From assembly GCF_027744825.2 (NCBI RefSeq), contig NC_071335.1, positions 28,733,001 to 28,797,000 on the forward strand: a DNA stretch of 64,000 bases, read 5' to 3'. Positions 12,260 through 26,519 of the stretch are shown one piece after another. The stretch comes from Synchiropus splendidus (taxonomy: Eukaryota > Chordata > Actinopteri > Syngnathiformes > Callionymidae). The notes beneath the pieces are model-generated. The model saw nothing but the letters and a program-made list of their open reading frames with translations. It searched no databases and was not told the origin of the DNA. A program made the position numbers and the translations under genes. Position 1 is the first letter of the stretch; each line of letters opens with the position of its first letter.

Positions 12260-12425
12260 CTTAATCGTTCTGTTTCAAAACAGCGGTTTCATAAGAGAGA
12301 CATATGTAACGTGTTCTAGTGATATTGACAGTGTTAGAGGGTAGTTACGTAGAGCTCCAGGCGTCACATGACGTCACCGCGCTCAACGTAACGTCACATT
12401 TGACAGTTGAGGAGTCACGTTTCCC
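12260..12425 (-). promoter_or_regulatory. Putative coq7 promoter with palindromic CRE
   Basis: A full cAMP-response element, TGACGTCA, lies at 12369-12376, about 110 bp upstream of the coq7 ATG. ACGTCA half-site-like motifs flank it: GCGTCAC at 12361-12367 and ACGTCAC at 12391-12397. A TTCCCGC motif follows at 12420-12426. No TATA box is evident. A CREB/ATF-type input is inferred from the motif only. Confidence 0.5.
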
Positions 12426-12465
12426 GCATCTATTCTATTCTATTTGTCTGTAAACATAGAAAAAA

Positions 12466-12481
12466 AATGAAAAAAAAAATA

Positions 12482-12571
<90 letters not shown>
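12466..12571. repeat. A-rich run followed by (TA)35 microsatellite
   Basis: Adenine-rich sequence runs from about 12466 to 12500 and is followed by a pure TA dinucleotide array from 12501 to 12571. It lies about 200 bp upstream of the coq7 start codon, just past the CRE cluster. Confidence 0.97.
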
Positions 12572-12573
<2 letters not shown>

Positions 12574-12824
12574 TTTGACCCAGAAGTCTAGCCAAGAGGC
12601 AATTTTATATATTTACTCTTTTCACTTGAGTGTTTAACTTCCTCCCGCAGGTCAAAGATAAATACAGACGTGTGCACATTAAATTGCCGGCTAATTTTGG
12701 ATCTTATTTATTCATTTATTTTTTTCTCAATGAAAGTCTCTTTTGTTGTGGATGTCTGTAGGTGGCAGTATCCATCCAGCACCAGGACACCAACCATTAT
12801 TTTATTTATATGAAGATATTATAT

Positions 12825-13300
12825 ACAAATACCTTGCATCCAATTTAACTTTTGGACATATTCTATAGATTTGGACCGGGTGAAACACACCGAACACAAA
12901 CAAAATGACTGAGACTAGACTAAAACCTCAAGACCCGAATCTTAGTTTTTGGTGTGTGTCTTTGATGTTTTTCTTCTTTCTGATGCCTTAGAGTCTTTGC
13001 TGCGTTGCTGCTGTGACACAGTGAATTTCCCCACTGTGGGACAAACAAAGGACATTTAATGTATTCTGATCTAATATACAACAAATTTCACAACAAGGAT
13101 GCCCCTTACCACCACCACCGTCTGGCAACTGAACCACTTGCTCTAGCTGCAGTGGAGGGTAGAACACATTGCACATCCTTAACAGTCCTCCTCTATTGGA
13201 GGTGAGGGACAAAAACCGTGAAAGACTCCCACTATGTTTGTTAGGGGGAAGGGTTTTTCTGGGATTAACTAAACCCCCTGATCATTTTACATTATATATT
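12825..13300. repeat. Local repeat, copy A (LINE 3'-tail-like)
   Basis: This block shares long near-identical runs with 14150-14524. Shared runs include the GGGTGAAACACACCGAACAC motif near 12880, the GTGGGACAAACAAAGGACAT tail near 13036, a CCACCACCACCGTCTGGCAA run, and the CCTCCTCTATTGGAGGTGAG palindrome-like run near 13185. The CCACTGTGGGACAAACAAAGG phrase resembles the 3' tail of fish L2-like LINEs. A 30 bp phrase at the left end (AATACCTTGCATCCAATTTA) recurs at about 13325. Confidence 0.7.
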
Positions 13301-14149
13301 TTTATTGTATACAAATTATATATAAATACCTTGCACCCAATTTAACTTTCAGAAAAAGAGCTTGACTGAAAACGCATTTGTCAAATTAGCAACCATCAAA
13401 TGAGTCAACATCACAATCCTGCATGACTCCTGCAGCTGAGAAGCTGTAAAAACAGCTTCCTAGCGTATAAAAGCAAATAAAATAGTGTTGGGAGACAGGA
13501 ATTTGTGGAATTGCGGGCCAGAACATTTCAGAGACGTGATGGTCCTTAGTAAACAGAGCCAGAACAGTGAATGGTGGGGTGTGCCGTGTCTTTTCACTGC
13601 ATATGTGCATTTGTGGCGAGACACTGGTTAAGTGTTTCCCTATCTCTCTGTCTGACTGCGGGTGGCTACACATGTGTGGCTGCAGACAGTGTTACGTGTG
13701 GCTTTCCCTTCGATGCCACATCGATGACACACGTGACTCGACTTTGGGAGACAGCACCAGAGCGAGACAGGTCCTTTTTTTTTTTATCTGTGGCTTTTTG
13801 AACACAGAATAAAAGCTCTCCATCGGATCAGGTGGTCACCCTTTGCCATCACAGCTCAGGGATTGGGGTTAGAAGAAGTTTATTATGGTTTATTATAAGT
13901 TCTGCATCAACCAGTGTGATGAAAATATTTAAGCTTATTGCTATCCACTGGATCATCCAGTGGATTCCAGGAGGCCAAATCCTGAAACTGAACTGAGTCA
14001 TGTTGTTAAGAGCAGACAATAAATTCATTATCAGTCGGCTCAGAATATTGTCAAGAACAATCTCCTTGTAGCATCAGCTACAATCTTGTCAGAGTTTGGC
14101 TTTCCTTAAATAGATTCAGAGCATTTGAATTTCTGTTTATATATACTAC

Positions 14150-14524
14150 AGATTTGGACTGGGTGAAACACACCGAACACAAAGACTATGACTGAGATCC
14201 ATATGAACAATACAAACCTTGGAGTCTTTGCTTGTTGCTGCTGAGACATAGTGAACACACTGACACTGTGGGACAAACAAAGGACATTTAATGTATTCTG
14301 ATCTAATATACAACGAATTTCACGGCGAGGATGCCCCTTACCACCACCACCGTCTGGCAACTGAACCACTTGCTATAGCTGCAGTGGAGGGTAGAACACA
14401 TTGCACATCCTTAACAGTCCTCCTCTATTGGAGGTGAGGGACAAAAACCGTGAAAGACTCCCACTATGTTTGTTAGGAGGAAGGGTTTTCTGGGATTAAC
14501 TAAACTCCCTGATCATTTTACATC
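14150..14524. repeat. Local repeat, copy B
   Basis: Second copy of the 12825-13300 block, same orientation, about 1.27 kb downstream. The last 270 bp are nearly base-for-base the same. The inner CACTGACACTGTGGGACAAA part differs by a small rearrangement. Both copies end at CTGATCATTTTACAT. Confidence 0.7.
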
Positions 14525-17500
14525 TTTTTATGTGGCTATTATAACTCTCTTTTGTACAAAACTAAAAGATACTGTCGCCAATGTAGTGACTTTCCTCAAA
14601 AAATTGCAGAATTTTCAGTCTATAAAACTGTTTTAATGTGAGCCCAACTGTGCCCAGCAGCACATCAAAGAAGCACGCCTTGGAATGTCAATCCTAACAA
14701 GCCACTTGTGTTCTCCGGGAATTTCAGTTTAATGACTCCTAACAGATAATTTACTGAAATGTCTGTGGACTGTCGCGGTTGTTTCATTAATATAACTGTG
14801 GCAATTGACCAGATAGATTTAGTGCACGGCACAATAACAAACTGCAGCAACCTTGCACGTGCAGACTTAAGTACTATAAATACCAGTTGGTTCCTGGTGA
14901 AGGCAGGTTTAACGGACCCTTTAGTGGCACTCCAGACAGTCACCCTTATGGATGTGTTGAGAATACCAAGTTCCAGAAAGTGTTTTTTGGCTCTCCTCTG
15001 AGACTCATGGATGCAAACATCCATGAAAATGTGTGAGTCTGCACACCCTTGCTCCGGTCAGACAGCGCATAGCTGTGGTGGGACGCAGGCAGAGAGCTTC
15101 TAGACTTCAGAGTCAACAACGTCTGCTCTCTTTGAGAAGAGACGAGGTGATATGTCTTGTCTCCTTTGCTCCCCGACTGGTGTGGTGGAGGGACGCGCTC
15201 GTAAGCAACTACTCATTTACGCAAATAGAATTTTGTTACAGGTGTCCGTGGTTTTGCCGTACAGGTGCAAATAAGTCCCATCCACCCGAAGTCTCCTTGG
15301 AGTTTGGAGCGAACAGCTCTGTGCCAAATGTTCAGACCCAATCCCGAAATAAAGCAGATAATGAAGTTTCAGTTTAGCAGTCGCTATATTGAATCACTGA
15401 AATTGCCATTTAATTGTTTGTAGGCTGGTGTGTGGTTGTCTGTGTCCAGCCCTCAACTGCCTTGTGCAGCGTGTCTCCGGCCTCTCCTCCAACCTCTGTG
15501 GCCCTGGGGTATCCTTGTGCCGACCTAAAATATACCACTCCAGTGAGTGTGATAATCCTGTTTACACAGCATTGTTTTATGTAACCATCAGATTACTTCT
15601 GACCAAATGCGTCTCCGCAGACCTAATTGAGATCCGATCACAGTGTGGTCGGGCCCATTCCCGCTCATCGAAACACGCCACATCCTCAGATTCTCCCTGT
15701 GGTGTTGCACACAAACACGCAGGGAAAAGACGGAGAAAAACACCAACCATTAAAGATGCCATACCATAATCTCCTCCAGAGAAAGCTACAAAAAAAACTG
15801 TCATTTTTTGATGCAACAAAACCACAACTTGTGGAACAGATTGGATGAAATGACTACATGACTCATTTGGTTGCGGGAATCCAGCAGGATGGGGGAAATG
15901 AAACCATGTTACTGTACAGAAAGAGTGGGCTGGGAGACGTGTTAGCTGGTGCAGGGGTAACAGAAGGAGAACAGCTTGACAAATTCATGCTAAAGCAGAT
16001 GAGAGAATGGACTTGAAAGGAAGATGGTCAGTTTGTCTTGTAAAAAGTGTCAATGTTGGTAGAGCCTGTTGGATTTCACTCTTATTGACACAATGTTGGA
16101 GTCTCATAAGCGCTTTGTACTTCGAACCTTATACTGGATGTAACCTATTTAATAGTACATTTCGATATTTGCAGGTCCAACTGTAGAACAGGGTCTTTGA
16201 ATAGTTCCCAGGGAACTATTCTCTTCTCTCCTCTGCAATACACGTCACCAAAGGTCCACTATGACTGTTTTTAATGCAGGAGTTATATTTGAATAAGAAG
16301 AGTCCAGGTTACAGTTTCTCGGCGTGTTGTCATATTTGGAACAGATCCAGCGAAGAACGGATGATCTATAATGGTTGGTTAATTCAGTCTTTCACATAAA
16401 ATGTGATATTTTTATATACTACATTCATCACTGAGAATCCAGACGTTTCTGCTCATTCCTGTTTATTATGTGGCTCTATGCAAATTACTGTTGCGTGTAT
16501 TCTATTGTGACTCAGTCCTAAAACAAAATATGTGGAAATGTTACGTCACTCTCGTCCACTGACATCACAGAGATCTTTCTGTCTCTAGGTTTATTCAACC
16601 AATGCTTAAACACAAAAGTGTTCCGTATTGAATTTAGAGACGGCTTCCACTCTTGTGTTACATAATCGCTGCCGCCTCCTCGCTCTCTATTGCAGTTTGT
16701 TGTGGTTGTGTGCATCTTGACGTTCAGAGTAATGCGTCACTGCTGCAGACGGTCACACCACCGGCCCCAGCCCTGGCCCGTGTAAACGGGACAGGTTCCC
16801 AGGGAAAGGATACTTCTATCAACTAGCTAGTTCCCGAAAAGGTGCTACTAGTTAAAAAAGGCACAGACTTGGCACTAGTCCTGATGTGTGTGGTCTTGTG
16901 TCTGTCACTGCTGTCTGCAGCAGCTCATCATAGATGAGAAGAAGAGTACTTTGGACTGGGCCTTGGAGTACAAAATTTCACTGTCGTGGCCAGGTGGTGG
17001 GAGCTGGTGCTCTTCCGATCTACCTGTAGCCCAACTCACGCTGGGTAGCTGGTTTTGTAGAAATTACTATTCAGACTAATAAACACTTTTTCCCTTCAGA
17101 CATGGCAGCATGTCTGAGTCCTGTGTGTGTGTGATGCAGAAGCATACAACCAGAGGTACTGGACGCCTGGTTTGCCGCTGAAAAAGGAAATTCTGTTGCA
17201 ACCTTTTTTAAAAACTGGGGTAGGAGAGCCTGCTTGAAACTCTGAGTTGTCAACTGTGCAGCCTTGAACCATGACAGACACAGACCCAGAGTCCCAAGGA
17301 GTGTTCTGAAGGGGAAAATGCAAAGTTTGGATAAATTCCTTCGATCCCAAAATGAGAAAATGGAGTCACTGATCTCAACAAATTCAAAGCCAATAACTGC
17401 TCAATAGTCAGCGAAGAAACAGAGAGGAAAATAGCCAAAAGGTGGAAATAAAAAAATGGAATAGGAGAACATAACAATAAAGGTTCATATGCAAAAACAA

Positions 17501-18887
17501 CGCAAACAATGACGAACCCATCCTGAAGAAACTCCAGCAGGGCGTTAGGAAAGTCAAGGTTCTCACTGGAAAAGTCACCATCCATGAATGAGACTTGACC
17601 ATGATCAGCCAATACAGATTAATAGAAGGTTAAATGGGTAAATGTTTGGCCTATATGACCTGTCTAAACTAGTATAAAGTGTCAATAATGATCTGTCAGT
17701 TTATTAACATCTACACCCTGTTCATGTTGGTGTTAGAAGAATAACATTTCTTTTTCCACTTTGTTAACCCCAAAATAGATCATCCTTCAAATGTGTAATT
17801 CAGATATGAAACAGGTTCTATGGTGTTATTACACCTCCCCGTTGGTTCCTTGTGAGACATGCACATTTTAAGGGACCTTCCAGTGACATGGATTCCCGCC
17901 TCCTTTACGTCTATATATAGTAAAAAGGGCTTTCCAGCAAGAGTTTGTCACCTCACCCGCCACAGACGCCATGATCCGGATTAATTGACTGACTCTGGCG
18001 CACGACTGAGGGTTTCTGCTGGCTCCTCCTGATGACCACTGATTTACAGTTGATGTATAAAATAGGTGGAGCGCTTGTAATATATTCTCCCTCCAGTTTT
18101 CAGCGGGATATAATGTTTCAGGGTAAAAGTGAATAACATGGGTTGGGTCACAGCGATGCTTTGAATCATCGTGTTTATACTATTTGGTTTCTAACCGCAT
18201 TCCAGTCGCCATGTCGTGAATCAACTCCAAATGTAGGATTGGCCTGGCAAGTCGTATTTTCAGCAACCGCTTTAAGTTGGACGGTTAATTCATGTTATGG
18301 GAACAAAGATTAATGCAGGATTAGCAAGTAGAAAATTAGTCATGTTTTATATGGGCTGTTCAGTAACACAACACCGTAAAATGTAGACGAAATTTGTATC
18401 AGATGCTGATTTAGTTGTCAACAAGATCCAACCCGTTTTGTCAGGCTAAAAAAAACATACAAGTAAGGGATTCAAGATGGCACGCAATGGTCTTCCAAAT
18501 AGGTAAGATACCATGTGTGCCCAGTTAGTACTCTTGCTGCAATGGGAACACAGTGTGGGGCACTTACAGGTGACTGGTCTCACGCACACGGTCTTGTGTC
18601 AGCATTGACTCTATTTCTTTAGCTCTCTGAGAAAAGAAGAGTTTTGTCTTTCACTATGAACTGAGCTAAGGCAACACTTAGGTAAACAATAATTTGCTTC
18701 AGTCTCCCTGTTGTCCGTGTTTATTGATTATTATTATTATTATTATTACTATATTGCATTATAAATAAAACAAATACTGGTTACCTGGATGTAACTCCAG
18801 TTCTATGAGTATATGTGAAGCCCTTATACTTCACGATTGGTTTATGGATCTTCATTTTTCCAAGATTGTGTATTGTATAAAAAAAAA
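14525..18887. other. Gene-free spacer
   Basis: About 4.4 kb with only short ORFs on both strands, none with recognisable domains or splice-consistent partners. It contains a short imperfect ATT run near 18722-18750. I see nothing else that can be supported. Confidence 0.5.
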
Positions 18888-19574
18888 AATTCGGAATTCG
18901 AACAAATTGGGGTTCGAACAAGAATTTCAAGATTTTTTTTTCTTCGGTACGAAAATCCAGAACTCGAACGCCCCTGAAAAAAGTCGGAAAAAACATAACG
19001 TGCGCGGACCGATCAGCTGACCCACGACGCGCTTTGTTATTGTGTATAACGCAGCCTCTGTATGCAGACGTGTCCGGTTAGCTACATTTACTGACTGTTT
19101 TTTCTTCATATTGAGGTGTAAAACCTTTCCTGTCTCCACACTGGACCGTGGTAGAGTGTCACAGGGGAGGTGCTCGCTCTCCACACCTCCACTCCAGGGT
19201 TTGATGTCCTGTTGTGGGCTGGAGCTGGGACAGGGATGAGGCGAGTCTGGGACAGAGCGTGACTTGGTTTATGACTTTGTCACAGCCAAACTGCACAGAA
19301 GCGCACATTCAGAGCTGGACACGCACCGGGCACCTCTTCACTTCTGGAGAGACGTCACTCACTCGGCAACCCCTCCCACATGCAGCGGCCACACACATAG
19401 AGGAACAGCGCACCTGCAGCAGACACTCTACATTCACTCCTACAAAAGACTATTTTAAGGCTTGGAACGCATTAGTTCTTTTTCCATTCATTGTAATGGG
19501 AAAAATCGATTCAGATTTCAAACAAATCGCTTCTCGAACGGAATGGATTGTGGTAGAGAACCGAGGTACCACTG
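18888..19574. mobile_element. Tigger-like (TcMar) non-autonomous element, copy 1, left end lost
   Basis: The right terminus reads AGAGAACCGAGGTACCACTG followed by TA, the inverted form of CAGTGGTACCTCGGTT. The interior is nearly identical to 41074-41639 over about 300 bp (19205-19500 here). The left side retains inner sequence (TTCGGAATTCGAACAAATTG) but the CAGTGGTACC terminus is replaced by an A-run after TGTATA. It carries no transposase. The 143-codon open frame inside appears in both copies and is a by-product of the repeat. Confidence 0.75.
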
Positions 19575-19576
19575 TA

Positions 19577-22500
19577 TTTTGTCCTGTCCCAGCCTTGGAG
19601 TGCTGTGGTCTTGGTTTTGTCTGGAGCTCAGGTTACGTGGTCTAATGTACAACGCAATATAGAGTGTTTGGGGAGGAGATAATCCTTATTTATATCTACT
19701 ACCTGTAATCTGATTTATCAAGACTTTGCATGTGGAAACTGCTTGTTTATTTTGTGTTGAAGTTCTGTTAGTTGATGACAGTTTTTGAGTAGTCAATGTA
19801 GAGGCGCTACGACGTGACAAGCATGCGCTACAATATGGGTGACGGGTATGTGACTTTCTTTTTTTTTCGTTTTGCTCGGCTACATCTGTTCATCAAACAT
19901 TGACGTTGAAAAATCTGATGGCACAGACACAGGTGTTTGGTGAGAGGAGGATTTAGTTATGTCAAGGTGGAGAAGACTGACTTGGCAACCCTGATGGGAA
20001 ATATCAAACATCTGCACTGAATTGTAGCTCATTTTGAATCACATCTTCATCAATGCCCTAACTATTACCCCCTATCTACAACAGCGCCATGGTGCCACAG
20101 TGACTATAAAAGCTTCACATGGTTTTCCCCTTAGTATTTATTTTATTTGTCAAAAAATTAGGTCACATTAATTGACGTTATGCAACATTTTTTAAACACC
20201 AACCATTTTATGGTTTGGTATTCCTCTGGAAAAGAGTGTGAATCTCATAAAAGAGTAGCAAGGGAATTTCATTTCGCCATTTATATTCACCAAACCTTTT
20301 AAAAAGCCACCAAACCGTTTTTATTTCACCACAGTAGGAGATTGCATGGCAGAGGGAAGTGACCTCGGCTTGGTTATTCAACTGTTTACACGTGTTGTGC
20401 AGGCAAAGTGGCATTATTGTGTGCACCATGTGTGTCTACTTTTGTCTGGTGAAAGTCAGTGTAGCCCTTGTTTGTCTGGCAAATGTTTTCTTGTTGTTTA
20501 CACCCTTATAACGTTTTAAGTCCGTGTTGTTACCGAGGAATTGGAAACTCGTGTGCCTAAAGGCAAACCTCACCGCTGCTATGTTGAATTCACCACTTGT
20601 AATAATGACCCCTTCAGACAGGAGCATAAACACGATCACAGCCACCTGCCACAAGACGAGGCAGTCCACAGAACATCAGTCAAGAAGCTGAGGAAAGTGA
20701 GTTACCAGCAAAGTCTAGTCCGCTGGAAAAACTTCGTCCACAAGCAGAAACAAGTTATGTAATTGTTGTGACGCAGTTTAAAATGAAAGATTTAAAAACG
20801 CATCACATGAAAAGGTGACAATATATTGAGGGTTTGTTTTTCACAGGAACTTGTAAACATGGTCAGATAACTTTAGAAATAATGGGTCTTGAAAAGAATG
20901 TGATGAGAAAGTGTGTGGGTCATTTAAACACCGTTTGCTGTTAACCACTGGATGTGGCCGACTTGCTCCCTGCTGTTGCCATCCTGCGTGCTTCTCCGGA
21001 AGTCGTGTTCTCTGATTTACAGAGCGCAAAGTGCAGGTTGCTTTGGGTATGTACGGCACGACAAATGGCTGAAACGATCTATGTTGCTGACGGTGGGCAC
21101 GCCAACAACTTTTTTTTCCTAGTCATCCTTCATGAAGTCAAAGCCACAGTGCAAAATTGGGGGAAATTATACTTTTGTTTTTACAGTTATTTATTAGTTA
21201 TTTCTAGGCCCCTTTCCCTGTTATTATATAAATAGATTCCCCCTGGATAATGTTCTATTTTGCTTGTAAATGTCTTCCTGTCCCTCTGAATAAATGTGAA
21301 ATATATTGAACTATAATGTATAATATATAATTTGTGAAAGTTTGATGGTTATCCACCACTTTAGGTGGATTTAGGATGTATAGTGAGAATCTTCCATCTA
21401 CATAAAATGGAAAAATATATCATTATTATAGCATATATTTTATGATTTCATGTCAATTGTAATAATATTTAAATAACAAAATTGCTTTGACAGCCCCTTG
21501 TATCAGTAAATAATGTCCTCTCTTAACTTGCCCTTCCTTCGTCCACATTTCTTGTGTCAGCAATATTTTTGTTTTGTTTCTTGTATGTGCGCTTTTGTGA
21601 GATTTGTGAGGTTTCAATGAATTAGTTATATATTTTACAGCAGACAGTGCCATCTGGTGGCCTCTGACTATCATGACATTGTTTCATGAAACCTCATCAA
21701 CCCTTCAATACTGTGTCATGAAACCTCACCTACCCATCACTACTGTCTACTGATCTTGAGCCTCATCTGCCCTCACTTAAGAACAAACCCTTTTCGGACT
21801 AGGAACCATGTAAGTCTTTGTACAAATGTTCAATTCACATTTCTGTTTACTCACCTTACAGGCGTTTATTCCATTATGTAAGACTGTCATAGTAGCTTTG
21901 CAGTGGTATTCCTCTTTTATTGTTTGCAGCCACAGGTTTTAAGCAACACCACTCATATAAAATGGCTAATATTAAGACACACACCAATGAATGTCACCTG
22001 ATTGTGTTTAAACATGGCAGGGGTTGAAAAGCTAATGTTTAAGAAGCCAAATATGAAGCACAAAGGTTCAAAAAGACGGCTCAGTTATTCCGAAATGTTA
22101 GGGTTTTTATTATGTAACCACATTTGTACTTGTCCCATTTGTTTTCCAGTCTGTAAAAGACAATGTTTTTATAGCTCGCAGGGAGTGGATGATTCCCCAA
22201 TAAATGCCACAACCACCATCCAGCCCTCCCTCCACCTCCAGCTTTTCCCCCAGCGGTATTTTTAGAGACAGTCGGTCAACAACCGTCAAGTGTTAAGGCG
22301 AGGAGTTGTTTTTGTTGATGTTCGTCTTACCACTTCAGTGTGGTGACTGACGATGTGCTGGTGCCTATGTACGTCACAGGGGCTCGGATGAGTGGGAGGC
22401 AGGCTCCGAGCTCTATTAAGACCAGAGCCAGTCACTCAGCTTATTGGGATCAGCGTCCTTCTGCTATTTTGGGGTTAAATTGGGCCTGTTTCGTGTTAAG

Positions 22501-24610
22501 GGAGAGGCCACAATATCCTATTTAGCCTTGTCAAAGTAATGGAGGCATGTTGATTCAGAGGGCATGCCGAAGATCAGGGACCCAGATCAGGGCATATTAA
22601 TCTGTGCCAAGTGAAGAGTCAGGAAGTGTTTCTTTTTAGCGCGCGTTGTCAATCTTTCAACGTATTTACCGTAATTTCTGGAATAAAGACTGGACTCTTT
22701 AGTGGGCTAAAGAGCGTCATGCCGCCAAACTACTGAGCCTTGTCACATCAAACCGACGAAACAGCCGTTTTATTGACCTTAAAGATCTCAAAATGCACTG
22801 TTTTCACCCGTGTGTCTGCAGCTCCATTAACAGAGGCGATCTCCTTGAGGACCGGTGACGAGAAGCAGCAGCTGAGACCAGCTGTGGTGTCAGAACTTTG
22901 GACACGCAGGTGAAAACAGCGCATTATGAGCACTTTAATGTAAATAAAAGATGTGATGAGTTCATGATTCAAGTTCTGAACATTGCATTGCATTTAATTT
23001 TTTCATGAGTCAGCTTCCGTTTTCGAAACTAGTTTAGAAGAGATCCTTTCTACGGTGCAGACAGAACCACTGCAGTTTATAGTCCGATGCACCTTATGTA
23101 TGAACAAGATCTGTTCTCCTTCTTAAATTCAATGGGTGCAGCTAATGTTCCGGTGCACTCTATTGTCTGGAAATGATGGTACATGCCTTGGCTATGCATC
23201 TTTACTTTATATGCTTTGATCATGTCATTAAGTTAATCTACGCTAATTGTAAAAAGATATAAACATTTGATGTGAAAAGGCAGCAGCCCTGTTTTCAGTG
23301 AAGGTTATTCAAGTGGGAATGGGGATTAATAAGTGGGAAATAAGTGTTTTAGAACAATGGTATCAAACTCAGAACTGTACTTTGAAGGTACAGTGAAAAT
23401 ACTCTCCACCCGCTCAACCTTGCTAACACAGTGGAGTCTGCTGAAAACTGCTTTTTAAAGTGAAAAGATGACAGACACATTTGTTCATCATCTCTCAAGC
23501 CACCTGAAGATCTGGAAGAAACAGGGTAGACTGCCATCCGCTGTTTTCCTCAACTGTCATTCATCACAATGCACCTGAAGTTTATTCGTAGCTCGACTAA
23601 AATGCCTGCTCGAGAGAAAAATCTAATTGCACGGGACTTGACCAAACCATGCCTCACAACTGCAGGGCATGTTTCCAAATGCGGCCTCATTTTGGCTTTT
23701 TAAAATACGCATAAATAAACGTGGTTTCAGTGCGTCATCTGTTTTCTCTGTGGTAGCTGGCTGCAGTGTTTATGATATTTATCTGTATTTCTTGCTTTCT
23801 TATTCAAATTAAATACCCGGAAAGCGCAAAACCCTAAAAATGAGAGGAACATCGGGTTACACTTGCCAAAAAGAAAAGACGGATTGGTTCAGAAATTGGT
23901 GATGAAGCCTGCGGTACTTTTGGGTGACATCCATCCCAAGATATTTTTTCTCAGAATTGTCTTTAAGATTTAGCCACAATTGTGTTCATATTGATATATT
24001 TAGGTGTGATGGCCTTAAAGTAAAGTGAAACTAAACTTGTGAGGTCGCACTCTCCACTGCCAACACCTGCTTTCTTAGTGCAACTGCTGCTTTTGATTTG
24101 GATGACTTCGGTATTGTGTTTATCCAGTGACAGTCCTCTGTCTTGTCTGCATGCTCACAGAAAGATCTCCAGTTTGTGTGGTATTTTATTTAAATCTTGG
24201 CCAGTATAAAGCAAAGCCACTGCAAGTTGATGCCGTGGGTCCATTTTTAAAATAGCCGATAAGATTATTGAACTGGTTTCAATGTCTAATGTCTGCCTAC
24301 TACAGTGGGAACGAGTGTCTCAGCCCATACACTGCTCCCCACTGGTCAGCTGTTGTAAGTGCAGTAAAAAATAAATAAATAACTCAAAAGTGAACCGATA
24401 TGATGAGGTACAGGACTGAAGGCGAAGGCGATCTATCCCACGTGATTCCTGCTAGTTAAAAAAATCTATATAAGCTCGCATCAAGCAACAACATAGGAGT
24501 AATAGAACTGTTACCGTTATTGTTTTGGTAACTTGTTGCCACTCTCACCACTTCCTTGAAATAGTATTTTATTTATTTATTAATAAGTAAGTATTAACAT
24601 AATGATGTAT
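19577..24610. other. Gene-free spacer
   Basis: Five kilobases without a supportable coding exon on either strand. A phrase near 23357-23373 (CAATGGTATCAAACTC) resembles a hAT terminus, but no partner end was found. No RNA gene or promoter is evident. Confidence 0.5.
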
Positions 24611-24615
24611 CTATT

Positions 24616-25036
<421 letters not shown>

Positions 25037-26429
25037 AAAATAATAACAGTGACTGGAAAAAAAAGTTTAGTATAGATTATACAAAGTTTAGAATAGACTT
25101 TTTTTGGTTATCATAAAAACTATAAGAAAAGTACATGAAAACCATGAAAAGTACAAATAATCCGATGTGTTGAAAATTCCTCTTGAGACAGCATTTACGT
25201 CAGCGGGTGGCGTGCAGGGGCTTCTTGTGCATGAGCCGTTGCCAGCAGTAAGGTGGTAAATGCTTTAGGTCTAATGTCACTCACAGGAGCCTGTGAGACT
25301 GGTCGGAGGTCTGCCGTTAGCCAGGAATGAGATACACTATCGCATGTATACTCAGTGGTATATCACTTTCACCTGCACTGCAGAGGAAGCAGATCTATGT
25401 CCCCATTTCTTTTGCTTGCGAGTGGACGTATGTTAGGAAAGCACTGTGGGTAAAAACAGAAGGGGCGAGGCGGAAGAAGGGGCCTGGTAAAGAATTGTTG
25501 CACTTTTGAATTTACAGCGCACTGAACCAGCGCCACCGAAGAGAGAGTGAAGAGAGAAAAAAAATGCAGAAGTGATATTTTCTTCACTATTTTATATCTG
25601 TTAAGAGCCCTTCCCATTGCTGTGCAGCTACAGCTAAATTTGGCTGTCCTCGCTCATATGCAAGGAGCCAAAATGACACCATTATTTTGACTAGACTGTT
25701 TTTCCTCCCGGAGAGAGAGGCCAAAGGAAGTGTAGGTGACCTAGACTGGCTAACCACCACTTGACCGCGGATTGCTGAGGCACCACCACCCCTGCAGCCA
25801 CCTTCTACATCCCCAGTCTGCCAGCTCCACAGCGCTTCCACGACATACCACGACCACAGGCAGCTCAGCTGCCGGATGATGGAGCTCTATAGAGCCCCAG
25901 CTAGAGCCTCCTTTCACCCCATTGGCTGTCAACAGCCGCCTGGACATCGGCCGACACAAACCTCATCTTAGCTTTATTTATGGCAGAGCTGAGTTTAAAT
26001 TTGTGTACGTTACTCATCTTGGGTCTAAACCAGCAGTTTACTCAGCGCCTGCTTTTCTCCAGAAGATTTCCTTGGTTTTCTCTTGCAACACTCGAGATGT
26101 AGTTCAGCCCGATCAGCTGAGGAGTCTTGGCTGCAGTGAAGTTCATTCTTCATTCACCAGGGGAGATATTAAAGCGTCTCGAACTGGAAGCGTTTCACTG
26201 GCATCTTTTCATCCCCTCAACACACAGCACAGCTCATTTGAACTTGTCACTGTGGTTCTCATGGATCAGATGTTTTCATTTTTATTCCGTGTTGCTTAGA
26301 AAACAAACACACTACACCAGAGGTTCAAGTGAGTCACCCACACTCATGCCTGAGGTGTTTTGGACTTCTAGTTGGGAGAAGAGCATCTTAATCATCCTGT
26401 GGTTCTGAAACAAAACCACACAAAAGAGA

Positions 26430-26430
<1 letters not shown>
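25037..26430. other. Gene-free spacer between two microsatellites
   Basis: No coding exon, RNA gene or transposon terminus can be supported. ORFs of up to 125 codons overlap on both strands without recognisable motifs. Confidence 0.45.

Positions 26431-26433
<3 letters not shown>

Positions 26434-26515
<82 letters not shown>
26434..26515. repeat. (TG)41 microsatellite
   Basis: A pure TG dinucleotide run of 82 bp. Confidence 0.98.

Positions 26516-26519
<4 letters not shown>

Noticed and set aside
14665..15024. 119-codon minus-strand open frame and overlapping plus-strand frame
   Set aside because: Both strands are open over the same stretch, with no recognisable motif, splice partner or codon pattern.
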